DNA of 64,000 nucleotides from positions 1,426,001 to 1,490,000 of the forward strand of contig NZ_CP146284.1 in assembly GCF_023744375.2 (NCBI RefSeq). Direction: 5' to 3'. The DNA is from Parabacteroides sp. AD58. GTDB lineage: Bacteria; Bacteroidota; Bacteroidia; Bacteroidales; Tannerellaceae. Both the position numbers and the translations under genes were made by a program. Shown here piece after piece: positions 26,263 through 34,779 of the stretch (the stretch's first letter is position 1; each line of letters begins with the position of its first letter). A model generated the notes under the pieces. That model did not search any database, was not told the origin of the DNA, and worked only from the letters and a program-made list of their open reading frames with translations.

Positions 26263-26464
26263 ATAAAAATCATTTTACGAAAGCATTATATTTTCTTATG
26301 TATGGTTTATTTCGTATTTACACATATTCCTTGAAAGTTTCTAACAAAAATTCATATTAGCACTTCAAGAAATCAAAATACGTCCCTAAATTATCGGATT
26401 TCTTTTTAACGACCAAGTGTTTTATGACCTTATTCATGATTGGTTCATAGAGTTTTCTTTAGTC
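26263..26464. other. AT-rich spacer
   Basis: No gene seen. It should contain the minus-strand promoter of the Crp-type regulator. Confidence 0.4.
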
Positions 26465-26515
26465 CGCATTTTCCTGTATCAGCCCTTGTCCCGGCTATAG
26501 GGAAATGCGTCCCTT
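26465..26515 (+). terminator. Possible terminator before traE
   Basis: CGCATTTTCC (26465-26474) pairs with GGGAAATGCG (26500-26509) around a long loop and is followed by TCCCTTTTTAT. This could stop plus-strand transcripts from upstream. The loop is long, so support is modest. Confidence 0.35.
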
Positions 26516-26573
26516 TTTATCTCCTTTTACATACCGTTTGTCCTTTATGAAATCCGTCGTATGTACGGATTAT

Positions 26574-26644
26574 GATTCTCTGCTATTCCGGCTGTCGCAT
26601 GTCGAGAAGTAGCGAAGGCACGAGCTACCTTCGCCGGAAGAATC
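26574..26644 (+). promoter_or_regulatory. Paired region with alternative hairpins upstream of traE
   Basis: TTCCGGC (26586-26592) pairs with GCCGGAA (26633-26639), extended by GATTCT/AGAATC. Inside, GCGAAGG (26612-26618) can pair with CCTTCGC (26628-26634), which overlaps the outer stem by 2 nt. So two folds compete. It lies 160-230 nt before the traE start and could be a leader control site or the edge of the insertion. Function unknown. Confidence 0.35.
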
Positions 26645-26807
26645 AAAAGCCGTTTTTCCACTGTTTTTCCGTTGCTGGAATCCCCCTGCCGATGTAACGT
26701 AATGACACCCGATGTCACGCATCGTCAGTGTTGTAAATCAATGAATTACGTATTATATATTCGTGGTCGAAATCATTTTTTGTCTCACCAATTAAAAGTT
26801 TCGACAC

Positions 26808-27104
26808 ATGAAAAAAAGATTCTTTTTTGCAGCCATGATGCTGCTTGCAACGACAGGGGCTTTCGCCCAGGGTAACGGTATCGGCGGTATCACTGAAGCC
26901 ACCAACATGGTCACTTCCTATTTCGATCCGGGAACCAAACTGATTTATGCCATCGGAGCCGTGGTCGGCCTTATCGGAGGTGTGAAGGTCTATTCCAAGT
27001 TTTCCTCGGGAGATCCCGACACCTCCAAGACGGCAGCCAGCTGGTTCGGTGCCTGCATCTTTTTAATCGTAGCCGCCACAATCTTACGCTCATTCTTCCT
27101 CTGA
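26808..27104 (+). CDS. traE: TraE, small DUF4134 membrane protein
   Basis: A 98-residue protein with a signal peptide (basic start, hydrophobic core, FAQG cleavage region about residue 21) and two further membrane segments (about 45-63 and 78-96). This is the DUF4134/TraE family of CTnDOT-type elements. Its size and topology resemble VirB2 pilin-type subunits, a likely but unproven role. It begins the second tra transcript, 3 bp before traF. Confidence 0.9.
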   Translation: MKKRFFFAAMMLLATTGAFAQGNGIGGITEATNMVTSYFDPGTKLIYAIGAVVGLIGGVKVYSKFSSGDPDTSKTAASWFGACIFLIVAATILRSFFL

Positions 27105-27106
27105 TT

Positions 27107-27439
27107 ATGGCGGAGTATCCTATCAACAAGGGAATCGGCCGCAGCCCTGAGTTCAAGGGGCTGAAAAGCCAGTACCTGTTCATCTTCGCCGGCGGACTGC
27201 TCGCCCTGTTCGTCCTGTTTGTCATCATGTACATGGCAGGCATCGACCAGTGGGTATGTATCGGCTTCGGTGTCATCTGCGCCTCGGTGCTTGTCTGGGT
27301 GACTTTCCGCCTGAACGCGAAATACGGTGAATGGGGACTGATGAAATTGCAGGCGCTGCGCCGCCATCCCCGCTACATCATCAGCCGGAAGGGTTTCCTC
27401 CGGTTGATTTGTCCAACCCCGAAAAAACGTAATGTATGA
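27107..27439 (+). CDS. traF: TraF, DUF4133 membrane protein
   Basis: A 110-residue inner-membrane protein with two adjacent hydrophobic segments (about residues 20-45 and 50-68) and a basic C-terminus. DUF4133 family, similar in size and topology to VirB3 proteins that sit beside the VirB4 ATPase. It overlaps traG by 4 bp, which fits a VirB3-VirB4 pairing. Confidence 0.88.
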   Translation: MAEYPINKGIGRSPEFKGLKSQYLFIFAGGLLALFVLFVIMYMAGIDQWVCIGFGVICASVLVWVTFRLNAKYGEWGLMKLQALRRHPRYIISRKGFLRLICPTPKKRNV

Positions 27440-28791
27440 GAAATGTAATGAAAGCCGCCACGCTGGAAAGCCGATTTCCGCTGATGGCCGTCGAGCACGG
27501 GTGCATCATCAGCAAGGATGCCGACATTACCGTGGCCTACAGGGTGGAACTGCCGGAAGTGTTCACGCTGACACGCGCCGAATACGAGGCCCTCCATTCC
27601 ACATGGGCGAAGGCAGTCAGGGTTCTGCCTAACTACAGCATCGTCCACAAGCAGGACATCTTCATTGAGGAGAGCTACAGACCTGACATCTGCCGTGATG
27701 ACCTGAGTTTCCTCAGCCGCAGTTTTGAAAGGCATTTCAACGAACGGCCGTACCTGAACCATACCTGCTATCTGTTCCTGACAAAGACCACGAAGGAACA
27801 CAGCCGCACGACAAGCAGTTTCAACGCTCTTACGCGCGGGTTCATCATCCCCAAGGAGATGCAGGACAAGGATACCGTCGCACGCTTCCTGGAATGCTGC
27901 GGGCAGTTCGAGCGTATCGTGAACGACAGCGGTCTGCTCCGCATGGTCAGGCTGACGGACGAAGAGATTACCGGTACGGAAACCTCCGCAGGCATTATCG
28001 AAAAGTATTTTTCGCTTTCGCAGGAAGATACGACCAGCCTGCAGGACATCACTCTCGGAGCCGGGGAAATGAAGGTCGGTGACAATATGCTCTGCCTGCA
28101 TACCCTTTCTGAAACTGAGGATTTGCCGTCATCCGTGGGTACGGACAGCCGTTATGAACGGCTGTCCACGGATCGCAGTGACTGCCGCCTATCCTTTGCC
28201 GCACCGATAGGGATACTGCTCACGTGCAACCATATCGTGAACCAATATCTCTTCATAGACGATTCGGCGGAGAACCTGCGAAAGTTCGAGCAGACCGCCC
28301 GCAACATGCACTCGCTGTCCCGTTACAGCCGTTCCAACCAGATCAACCGTGAATGGATTGAGGAGTACCTGAACGAGGCGCACAGCAAGGGACTCACTTC
28401 CATCCGTGCGCACTGCAATGTCTTTGCATGGAGCGACGACCGGGAGAAGCTGAAGCGTATCAAGAATGATGTGGGCAGCCAGATTGCCCTGATGGAAGCC
28501 AAGCCCCGTCATAATACCGTCGATGTACCTACACTCTTCTGGGCGGCCATTCCCGGCAATGCCGGTGATTTTCCGTCTGAGGAAAGTTTCTACACCTTCA
28601 TCGAGCAGGCCCTGTGCCTGTTCATCGGGGAAACGTCCTACAAGGATTCGCTTTCTCCGTTCGGCATCCGCATGGTGGACCGTCTGACCGGAAAGCCTGT
28701 CCATCTGGACATTTCCGACCTGCCGATGAAGAACGGTACGATTACCAACCGTAATAATACCCTATATTTTTACCATTTTTATATTGTTTGA
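27436..28791 (+). pseudogene. traG: TraG N-terminal part, interrupted by the IME (VirB4-like ATPase)
   Basis: The first 436-440 codons of TraG, the VirB4-like ATPase that powers assembly and substrate transfer by the type IV secretion system. The open frame runs to 'MKNGTITNRN' at about 28740-28755, then passes into IME sequence and ends after about 12 foreign residues. The continuation 'TNRNKFILGPSGSGKS' lies at 37899. The Walker A loop is therefore separated from this half. The product should be inactive as an ATPase while the IME is present. Joining at the repeated target would give an 833-residue protein, a usual TraG length. Confidence 0.9.
28743..28756 (+). repeat. Left attachment-site repeat
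   Basis: TACCAACCGTAATA; matches the right end at 12 of 14 positions. The mismatches fall on third codon positions of traG (CGT/CGC and AAT/AAC). They may reflect heterology in the crossover region, as tolerated by CTnDOT-type integrases. Confidence 0.7.
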
Positions 28792-28804
28792 GTTTGTATA
28801 TAAA

Positions 28805-28818
28805 TAACTGATATTTAG
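28805..28818 (+). repeat. Left inner repeat TAACTGATATTTAG
   Basis: Identical 14-bp copies occur at 28805-28818 and 37849-37862, about 50 bp inside each IME end and in the same orientation. Candidate arm-type integrase or excisionase site. Confidence 0.55.
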
Positions 28819-28848
28819 AGATTATTAGGAAAATGATTTGGCTTTTGA

Positions 28849-28880
28849 TTTGCTGTTTTTTCCGATAATCTCTATTTTTG
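28849..28880 (+). promoter_or_regulatory. Integrase promoter
   Basis: TTTG (28849-28852), then 20 bp, then TATTTTTG (28873-28880), matching the Bacteroides primary-sigma consensus. The start codon is 52 bp downstream. The -7 box overlaps the 25-bp repeat at 28871-28895, so proteins binding that repeat could control integrase expression. Confidence 0.6.
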
Positions 28881-28895
28881 TATGCAAATCGTATG
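28871..28895 (+). repeat. Left outer arm repeat
   Basis: CTATTTTTGTATGCAAATCG then TATG; the counterpart at 37787-37810 reads CTCTATTTGTATGCAAATTG then TATG. Same orientation at both element ends. Likely arm-type recombinase site. Confidence 0.55.
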
Positions 28896-28931
28896 TACAA
28901 AATAGACGTATAACAATAAACAAGGCAGCCT

Positions 28932-30161
28932 ATGTTCAAGTATTCAAAAGATGGAATATCCGTACTATCGGTACTGGATGCACGTAGGGCGAAGAAAAGC
29001 GGTCTGTTCCCTGTCAAGATACAAGTGATACACAACCGCAAGCAGAAATATTATTCCACCGGAAAGGAATTGTCCAAAGAGGACTGGGAAATCCTTGCCG
29101 AAAGCAAGAGCCGCAGACTGATTGAGATACGGGCAAGCGTGGAAAACAGTTTCTCCATCATAAAAAGCCAAGTGGAAGCCCTTGCGGAACGTGGGGACTT
29201 CTGTTTCGATGCGCTCAGCATGAGGTTGGGCAGGTGTACGGGTACAACCCTTAACACAGCCATACAGGGGAAAATAGACGCATTCAAACTCAACGGGCAG
29301 GTAAATTCATATTATAACTACCGCAGCACGTTGAAAAGCATAGAACGGTTCGCAGGCGGCAGCGTGCCGTTCTCTGCGGTTTCTGCGGACTGGCTGTCAC
29401 GCCTTGACAAGTTCCTGCGGAACGAGGGCAAGACCGTCACCACCATAAATTTCTATATGAAAGCCCTTAAATGCGTGGTGAATGACGCAAGACGCAACGG
29501 GATTTTAAAAGAAGCCCAATACCCGTTCGGCAGGGGGAAGTACGAGATTCCGAGCGGCAACAGCCGAAAGTTAGCCTTGACGATGGAACAGATAAAAAAA
29601 GTCGTGACATACAAGGGCAGCAAGACCGTTGAGAAGTACCGGGATTTTTGGTTTTTCTCCTACCTGTGCAACGGTATCAATTTCAGGGATATGCTTTTCT
29701 TGCGGTATGGGAACATCGTGGACGGTGAAATCTGCTTTGTACGCTCCAAGACATCGCACACGTCCAACCATATACGGGAAATAAGGGCGGTACTCACTCC
29801 CGAAATGCGGGATATTATAAAACGGTGGGGAAACCCTGACGATGGGAAACCCGATACTTTCCTGTTCAAGTACGCCAGAGAAACGGAGGACGAATTTGTC
29901 ATTTCCAATATTGTCAGACGGGTAACGCACCGTTGCAACATCGCTTTGGCTAAAATAGCCCAAGCTGTCGGTGTCCCCCGTTTCACGACCTATTCCGCCC
30001 GGCATTCCTATGCGACTGTCTTAAAACGCAGCGGAACGAACATCGCTTACATATCCGAGAGTTTGGGGCATTCAAGCCTTGCCATCACGGAGAACTACCT
30101 CGCCAGTTTCGAGCAGGAGGAGCGGATAAGGAATGCGCAGTTATTAACCAAATTCGATTGA
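28932..30161 (+). CDS. int: IME tyrosine recombinase (integrase)
   Basis: A 409-residue tyrosine recombinase that integrates and excises the IME. It has an N-terminal arm-binding domain (about 1-90), a SAM-like core-binding domain (about 105-200) and a catalytic domain. Catalytic residues: first Arg in GINFRDML (about 250), RHSY box at R357/H358, then GHSS, and the nucleophile Y389 in ENYL. Family of phage-type integrases from Bacteroidetes mobile elements. It is the first gene from the left end; the next gene begins 4 bp later. It should act at the traG target repeats. Confidence 0.95.
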   Translation: MFKYSKDGISVLSVLDARRAKKSGLFPVKIQVIHNRKQKYYSTGKELSKEDWEILAESKSRRLIEIRASVENSFSIIKSQVEALAERGDFCFDALSMRLGRCTGTTLNTAIQGKIDAFKLNGQVNSYYNYRSTLKSIERFAGGSVPFSAVSADWLSRLDKFLRNEGKTVTTINFYMKALKCVVNDARRNGILKEAQYPFGRGKYEIPSGNSRKLALTMEQIKKVVTYKGSKTVEKYRDFWFFSYLCNGINFRDMLFLRYGNIVDGEICFVRSKTSHTSNHIREIRAVLTPEMRDIIKRWGNPDDGKPDTFLFKYARETEDEFVISNIVRRVTHRCNIALAKIAQAVGVPRFTTYSARHSYATVLKRSGTNIAYISESLGHSSLAITENYLASFEQEERIRNAQLLTKFD

Positions 30162-30164
30162 GCC

Positions 30165-30569
30165 ATGCCGAACAAGAAAACCAAGACGGTGAAGATTAGA
30201 CACCTTGAATGTTTCAGTGCCATTTACGAGGAACTGGCGCAGAATCCCGAATACGCAGGCTACGAAATAGAAGAAGCCGTACTGCAAGTGAAATCATATA
30301 TTCCCCCTACTGTTAAAGACGTGGACAAGGCGATAGAGAAAATAAGGTTCAGCCATGCCACCCGTAAATACAAGTACCCCGTATTCGAGGGCAGGGAACT
30401 GATAGACCAAAAGACATTGGCGAAAATGGCGGGCGTGAGCAGGCAGACCGTAGCCCGGTGGGAGGAACTCGGTTTCATATCCCGTTCGGACATAGGGCTG
30501 TCGGGAAACAAATATTTCGTAATAAAAGAAGTCGTTTCCCAACTTGAAAGGTTAAAGGATGTGAAATAG
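30165..30569 (+). CDS. Helix-turn-helix protein after the integrase
   Basis: A 134-residue soluble protein. The N-terminal half is helical; the C-terminal half holds a MerR/excisionase-like helix-turn-helix ('DQKTLAKMAGVSRQTVARWEELGFI', about residues 83-107). It is nearly adjacent to the integrase, and so may be a directionality factor or regulator. A strong terminator follows at 30600. Confidence 0.7.
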   Translation: MPNKKTKTVKIRHLECFSAIYEELAQNPEYAGYEIEEAVLQVKSYIPPTVKDVDKAIEKIRFSHATRKYKYPVFEGRELIDQKTLAKMAGVSRQTVARWEELGFISRSDIGLSGNKYFVIKEVVSQLERLKDVK

Positions 30570-30599
30570 CGGCATTCGCATAATCACTTAACATACATA

Positions 30600-30657
30600 G
30601 GACAAACGGTGTGTTGGAAGGACAAAATCACCAATACATCGTTTGTCCCTTTTTTTA
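30600..30657 (+). terminator. Terminator after the integrase operon
   Basis: GGACAAACGGTGTGTTGG (30600-30617) pairs with CCAATACATCGTTTGTCC (30631-30648), with a T7 run after. Strong intrinsic terminator for the two-gene integrase transcript. Confidence 0.8.
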
Positions 30658-30821
30658 TCCCGCTCCAATCTTGCCGGATGTCCTGCATTGTCCCAAGTTG
30701 TCCGGTCTGTGTCAAGTGATTAGTAATTGAATAATCGGTTTCTTTTATTCTTCCTTTGCGGCATCAACCGGTTGCAACGGCTATGACGGTAGCCAAGTAA
30801 TAACTAAAAAAGGAAGAAAAT

Positions 30822-31175
30822 ATGACGAACATTATTCTGACAACGCCCGAAGAACTCCGGGCTATCGTGAGCGAAACCGTTTCCCAGTCATTGGCAGGAT
30901 TCACCCAGCCGAGGAACGAACCCGACAACCTCACGCCCGATGTGGCGGTAGAGGTGCTGGAACGACACGGTTTTCTGATTTCAAAGGCACGGCTCTACAA
31001 GCTGACCGCAAAAAAGGAAGTGCCGTTCCGCAAATACGGGAACAAATTACTTTTCTCACGGAAAGAGCTTCTCACGTGGGCGGAAAACCTTGCAAAAAGG
31101 GTGAACGACAAGGACGAGGCGGCACTCGCCATCGCCAAGAGCGCAAACCGGAAAATCCGTAACTATGGAAAATAA
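30822..31175 (+). CDS. Excisionase-like helix-turn-helix protein
   Basis: A 117-residue protein with an HTH_17-like domain in the second half ('LISKARLYKLTAKKEVPFRKYGNKLLFSRKELLTW', about residues 53-88), as in the DUF3853/excisionase group. The N-terminal part ('TTPEELRAIVSETVSQSL') is typical of this group in Bacteroidetes. It may act as excision factor or control replication genes. It overlaps the ATPase gene by 11 bp. Confidence 0.75.
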   Translation: MTNIILTTPEELRAIVSETVSQSLAGFTQPRNEPDNLTPDVAVEVLERHGFLISKARLYKLTAKKEVPFRKYGNKLLFSRKELLTWAENLAKRVNDKDEAALAIAKSANRKIRNYGK

Positions 31176-32238
31176 GAGGAAAGAAGAAGCCGGGCAGGGT
31201 GTTACCATGCAGAAAGAGGATTTCGCAGCCCTTTGGAAAACCATTCATTTAAAGGTGACGGACACTTACGAAGTGCCGCCCGAAATACTCTGGGTGAACG
31301 GCTCTACCATTGGCACGCTGGGTAATTTCAGCGCATCCACAGGCAAAGCCAAGAGCAAAAAGACATTCAATATTTCCGCCATTGTTGCGGCAGCGTTGAA
31401 GAATGACGAGGTACTGAAGTATTCGGCATACCTGCCACCGAACAAACGGAAAATCCTCTATGTAGATACCGAGCAGAGCAAATACCATTGCCATAAGGTC
31501 ATGGAGCGTATTTTGCGACTTGCCGGACTGCCTACCGACAAGGACAGGGACGATTTTGTTTTCATCGTGCTAAGAGAGCAGACCCCCGACAAGCGGAAAC
31601 AGATTATCGGCTATATGCTTGAAAATATGCCCGATGTGGGGTTGCTCATCATTGACGGAATCCGTGACTTGATGTACGACATCAACAGCCCCAGCGAATC
31701 AACCGACCTAATCAACCTTTTGATGCGCTGGTCAAGTGGGTATAACCTGCATATCCACACCGTGCTGCATTTGAACAAGGGGGATGACAACACAAGGGGG
31801 CATATCGGTACGGAACTGAACAACAAGGCTGAAACCGTCCTGCAAATCACGAAAAGCCAGCAGGACGGCAACATAAGCGAGGTAAAGGCGATGCACATAC
31901 GTGACCGGGAATTTGACCCGTTCGCATTCCGTATCAATGACAACGCTTTACCCGAAATCGTGGATGATTATGTATTCCAACAACCTAAGCAGGACAGGAA
32001 CTTTTCGCTTACGGAACTGACTGAACAGCAACACCGGGAAGCGTTGGAGAACGGTTTCGGCAAGCAGGTGGTACAAGGCTATTCCAATGTCATAGCGGCA
32101 TTGAAACAGGGTTATGCGAGTATCGGTTACGAGCGTGGACGCAATGTTCTTGTGTCGCTTAACAAGTTTCTTGTGAACAAGCGCATGATTGTGAAAGAGG
32201 GCAAGGGCTACCGCTATAATCCCGATTTCCATTATTAA
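31165..32238 (+). CDS. RecA-like AAA ATPase (RepA/helicase type)
   Basis: A 357-residue ATPase. Its Walker A is in SASTGKAKSKKTF (about residues 56-68) and its Walker B in VGLLIIDGIRDL (about 158-169). A 'TVLHLNKGDDNTRGHIGTEL' segment resembles RepA-like hexameric helicases (AAA_25). A winged-helix-like C-terminus follows. With the primase at 32401, it probably drives replication of the excised IME circle. Same operon as the preceding HTH gene. Confidence 0.82.
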   Translation: MENKRKEEAGQGVTMQKEDFAALWKTIHLKVTDTYEVPPEILWVNGSTIGTLGNFSASTGKAKSKKTFNISAIVAAALKNDEVLKYSAYLPPNKRKILYVDTEQSKYHCHKVMERILRLAGLPTDKDRDDFVFIVLREQTPDKRKQIIGYMLENMPDVGLLIIDGIRDLMYDINSPSESTDLINLLMRWSSGYNLHIHTVLHLNKGDDNTRGHIGTELNNKAETVLQITKSQQDGNISEVKAMHIRDREFDPFAFRINDNALPEIVDDYVFQQPKQDRNFSLTELTEQQHREALENGFGKQVVQGYSNVIAALKQGYASIGYERGRNVLVSLNKFLVNKRMIVKEGKGYRYNPDFHY

Positions 32239-32249
32239 AAGTCAGTTTG

Positions 32250-32357
32250 GTTTAGTCCGGGTGTATATACAAGAGGAACGGACTTACTATTTCCCAGTAT
32301 CGGAACAGGCAGGTTTAGTATGGTACGGGTGTATATATAACGGACTAAACAGGACTG
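32250..32357 (+). repeat. Repeat-rich site upstream of the primase
   Basis: GGTTTAGTCCG and CGGACTAAAC form inverted repeats across about 100 bp. Direct repeats CGGGTGTATATACA (about 32258) and CGGGTGTATATATA (about 32326) lie within. A related GTTTAGTACGTTT/AAACGAACTAAAC inverted repeat with TGTATAT lies near the IME right end (37569-37610). Candidate replication origin or operator. Confidence 0.5.
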
Positions 32358-32400
32358 GTGCACTTTTCAACTATTTTTTTATCCCCAAAAAGAAAATGTT

Positions 32401-33366
32401 ATGAACATCGAAGATGTGAAACAAATACCCATCGCAGACTATCTGCACAGTTTAGGTTACTCTCCTGTCAAACAGCAGGGTAACGGTTTATGGTACAAAT
32501 CACCGTTAAGGGAGGAACACGAACCGTCTTTCAAGGTGAACACTGACCGCAACCTTTGGTATGACTTTGGCGCAGGCAAGGGCGGCAACCTCATCGCACT
32601 GGCAAAGGAACTCTATTGTTCAGACAGCTTGCCATACCTTTTAAACCGGATAGCGGAACAGACACCGCACATCCGTCCGGTCAGTTTTTCTTTTCCCCAG
32701 CGTAGGAAAGAACCGAGTTTCCAGCATTTGGAAGTCCGTGACCTTACCCATCCGGCATTGCTCCGTTACTTGCAGGGACGGGGTATCAATATCGAACTGG
32801 CAAAAAGAGAATGTAAGGAACTCCATTTTACCAATAACGGCAGACCGTTCTTCGCTATCGGTTTCCCGAACATGACAGGAGGTTATGAGGTGCGCAACTC
32901 TTTTTTTAAAGGCTGCATCGCCCCGAAAGACATCACCCATATACGGCAGCAGGGAGAGCCGAGAGAGAAATGTCTGGTGTTCGAGGGTTTCATGGACTAC
33001 CTCTCTTTCCTTACGCTCCGCATGAGGAACTGTCCGACCATGCCCGACCTTGACAGGCAGGATTATGTCATTCTTAACTCTACCGCCAATGTGTCGAAAG
33101 CCCTTGACGTGATGTCCCTGTATGAACGCATCCACTGTATGCTTGACAATGACAAGGCTGGATATGAAGCGACACGGGATATCGAGTTGGAATACTCCTA
33201 CCGTGTACGTGACTTCTCACACAATTACAGGGGATATTCGGACTTGAACGATTACCTGTGCGGCAGGAAGCAGGAACAGAAAAACGAAGCCAGCCAAGTG
33301 CAGGAAACGAAGCAGGAAACCGGACAACGTGCCGCCCCAAGACAAAAGAGAGGCAGGGGCATTTAA
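32401..33366 (+). CDS. IME Toprim primase (CHC2-like)
   Basis: A 321-residue primase-type protein: an N-terminal CHC2-like region (about 10-80), then a Toprim-type domain ('CLVFEGFMDYLS', 'IHCMLDNDKAGYEATR'). The zinc-ribbon cysteines are replaced ('SPLREEHEPSF...DFGAGKGGN'). Paralogous to traP at 45697. It would prime replication of the transferred or excised IME DNA. Low-complexity Gln/Arg C-terminus. Confidence 0.88.
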   Translation: MNIEDVKQIPIADYLHSLGYSPVKQQGNGLWYKSPLREEHEPSFKVNTDRNLWYDFGAGKGGNLIALAKELYCSDSLPYLLNRIAEQTPHIRPVSFSFPQRRKEPSFQHLEVRDLTHPALLRYLQGRGINIELAKRECKELHFTNNGRPFFAIGFPNMTGGYEVRNSFFKGCIAPKDITHIRQQGEPREKCLVFEGFMDYLSFLTLRMRNCPTMPDLDRQDYVILNSTANVSKALDVMSLYERIHCMLDNDKAGYEATRDIELEYSYRVRDFSHNYRGYSDLNDYLCGRKQEQKNEASQVQETKQETGQRAAPRQKRGRGI

Positions 33367-33404
33367 TCCGGCAGGACTATCAACGGCTGGCGGTTTATTT
33401 GGAG

Positions 33405-33442
33405 AGCAAGGTTATGTTTCGGTAAACCGAAACTACCTTGCT
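33405..33442. other. Candidate oriT of the IME
   Basis: Perfect nested palindrome: AGCAAGGT (33405-33412) with ACCTTGCT (33435-33442) and GTTTCGGT (33416-33423) with ACCGAAAC (33426-33433). It lies between the primase and the mob genes. The adjoining CTTGCTTTGCTC matches the CTTGCTATGTTC beside the conjugative element's own palindrome at 19035. Very likely the nick region for the IME relaxase. Confidence 0.7.
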
Positions 33443-33511
33443 TTGCTCACCGCAAAGAAAATTTCTCCCGTTGGTCGCAATTTTTAAGACACCATTCAAA
33501 CGTAAAAAACC

Positions 33512-33895
33512 ATGACGAGTATAAAGGACAAGCCGGGGGGACGTCCGGCAAAGAAACGGATAGAGAAGCAGCAACGGGTTGTCAGTACGAAACTGACCGA
33601 GTTGCAGTATTACGCCATCAGGAAGCGAGCCGGGGAAGCCGGGTTGCGTGTCAGTGAGTATGTAAGGCAGGCGGTTGTTTCGGCAGAGGTCATACCCCGG
33701 CTGAACAGGCAGGATGCGGACACCATCCGTAAACTGGCAGGGGAAGCCAACAACATCAACCAGTTGGCGCACCGGGCGAATGCCGGAGGTTTCGCACTGG
33801 TGGCGGTGGAACTGGTGAAGCTCAAAAACAGGATTATTGGAATCATAAACCATTTGTCGGATGATTGGAAAAATAAAAAAGGGAAGCGGTTTTAA
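33512..33895 (+). CDS. MobC-like relaxosome accessory protein
   Basis: A 127-residue basic protein of the plasmid-mobilization MobC (Bacterial_mobilization) group: N-terminal ribbon-helix-helix ('VVSTKLTELQYYAIRKRAGEAGLRVSEYVRQAV') and a 'LAGEANNINQLAHRAN' helix. It assists the relaxase at oriT. It overlaps the relaxase gene by 35 bp. Confidence 0.88.
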   Translation: MTSIKDKPGGRPAKKRIEKQQRVVSTKLTELQYYAIRKRAGEAGLRVSEYVRQAVVSAEVIPRLNRQDADTIRKLAGEANNINQLAHRANAGGFALVAVELVKLKNRIIGIINHLSDDWKNKKGKRF

Positions 33896-34775
33896 GGGCT
33901 GTGTGAACTATGTGCTCGGCAAGGAGCAGGCGGTTTTGCTTCATGCGGACGGGGTTCTGACTGAAAGCCGGGGTGATATAATCCGCAGCTTCTGTATGCA
34001 GACCGGGATGAATCCCGATTTGAAGAAGCCTGTCGGACATATTGCGTTAAGTTATTCGACAGTGGATGCGCCCAAATTGACAGACGGGAAGATGGTACAG
34101 CTTGCGCAGGAGTATATGCGTGAAATGAAAATCACCGATACGCAGTATATCATCGTGCGTCATCAAGACCGGGAACATCCGCACGTGCATATCGTGTTCA
34201 ACCGCATAGACAATAACGGCAAGACCATTTCGGACAGGAACGATATGTACCGTAACGAACAGGTATGCAAGAAGCTGAAAGCCAAACACGGGCTTTATTT
34301 CGCTGGTGGAAAAGAACAGGTAAAGCAGCACCGACTGAAAGAGCCGGACAAGTCGAAATACGAGATTTACACGGCTGTGAAGAACGAAATCGGCAAATCC
34401 CGTAACTGGCAGCAGTTGCAGGAGCGGTTAGCAGAAAAGGGTATTACCGTCCGGTTCAAACGAAAGGGACAGACCGACGAGATACAGGGCATATCCTTTT
34501 CCAAAGGTGAATACACGTTCAAGGGTTCGGAGATAGACCGGAGTTTCAGTTTTTCCAAACTGGACAAATGTTTCGGGTATGCAGGAATGAATGTTGCCGG
34601 AAGCCAACGGCAAATAACTTTCGCGCCCGTTCGGGAACAAGCACCTGTACCGGGCAAGGCTGACAGTCCGTTGATAACTGGTTCGCTCGGTCTGTTTTCC
34701 GCTTCTTCTCCCCCAGTGGATGAAGAACCTAATTTTAATTTGAGAAAGAAGAAGAAAAAACGACTTAAACTGTAA
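33861..34775 (+). CDS. IME relaxase
   Basis: A 304-residue relaxase (MobA/VirD2 superfamily). It has the N-terminal 'KGCVNYVLGKEQ' Tyr region and the HxH metal site in HPHVHIVFNR (H108, H110). The C-terminus is Lys-rich (KKKKKRLKL). It is shorter than mobB of the host element and of a different subgroup. It nicks the IME oriT and leads the strand into the host transfer channel. Confidence 0.9.
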   Translation: MIGKIKKGSGFKGCVNYVLGKEQAVLLHADGVLTESRGDIIRSFCMQTGMNPDLKKPVGHIALSYSTVDAPKLTDGKMVQLAQEYMREMKITDTQYIIVRHQDREHPHVHIVFNRIDNNGKTISDRNDMYRNEQVCKKLKAKHGLYFAGGKEQVKQHRLKEPDKSKYEIYTAVKNEIGKSRNWQQLQERLAEKGITVRFKRKGQTDEIQGISFSKGEYTFKGSEIDRSFSFSKLDKCFGYAGMNVAGSQRQITFAPVREQAPVPGKADSPLITGSLGLFSASSPPVDEEPNFNLRKKKKKRLKL

Positions 34776-34779
34776 AGAC

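Noticed and set aside
30165..31175. Toxin-antitoxin pair in the IME
   Set aside because: Both small proteins are HTH proteins separated by a strong terminator; no toxin-like partner is seen.
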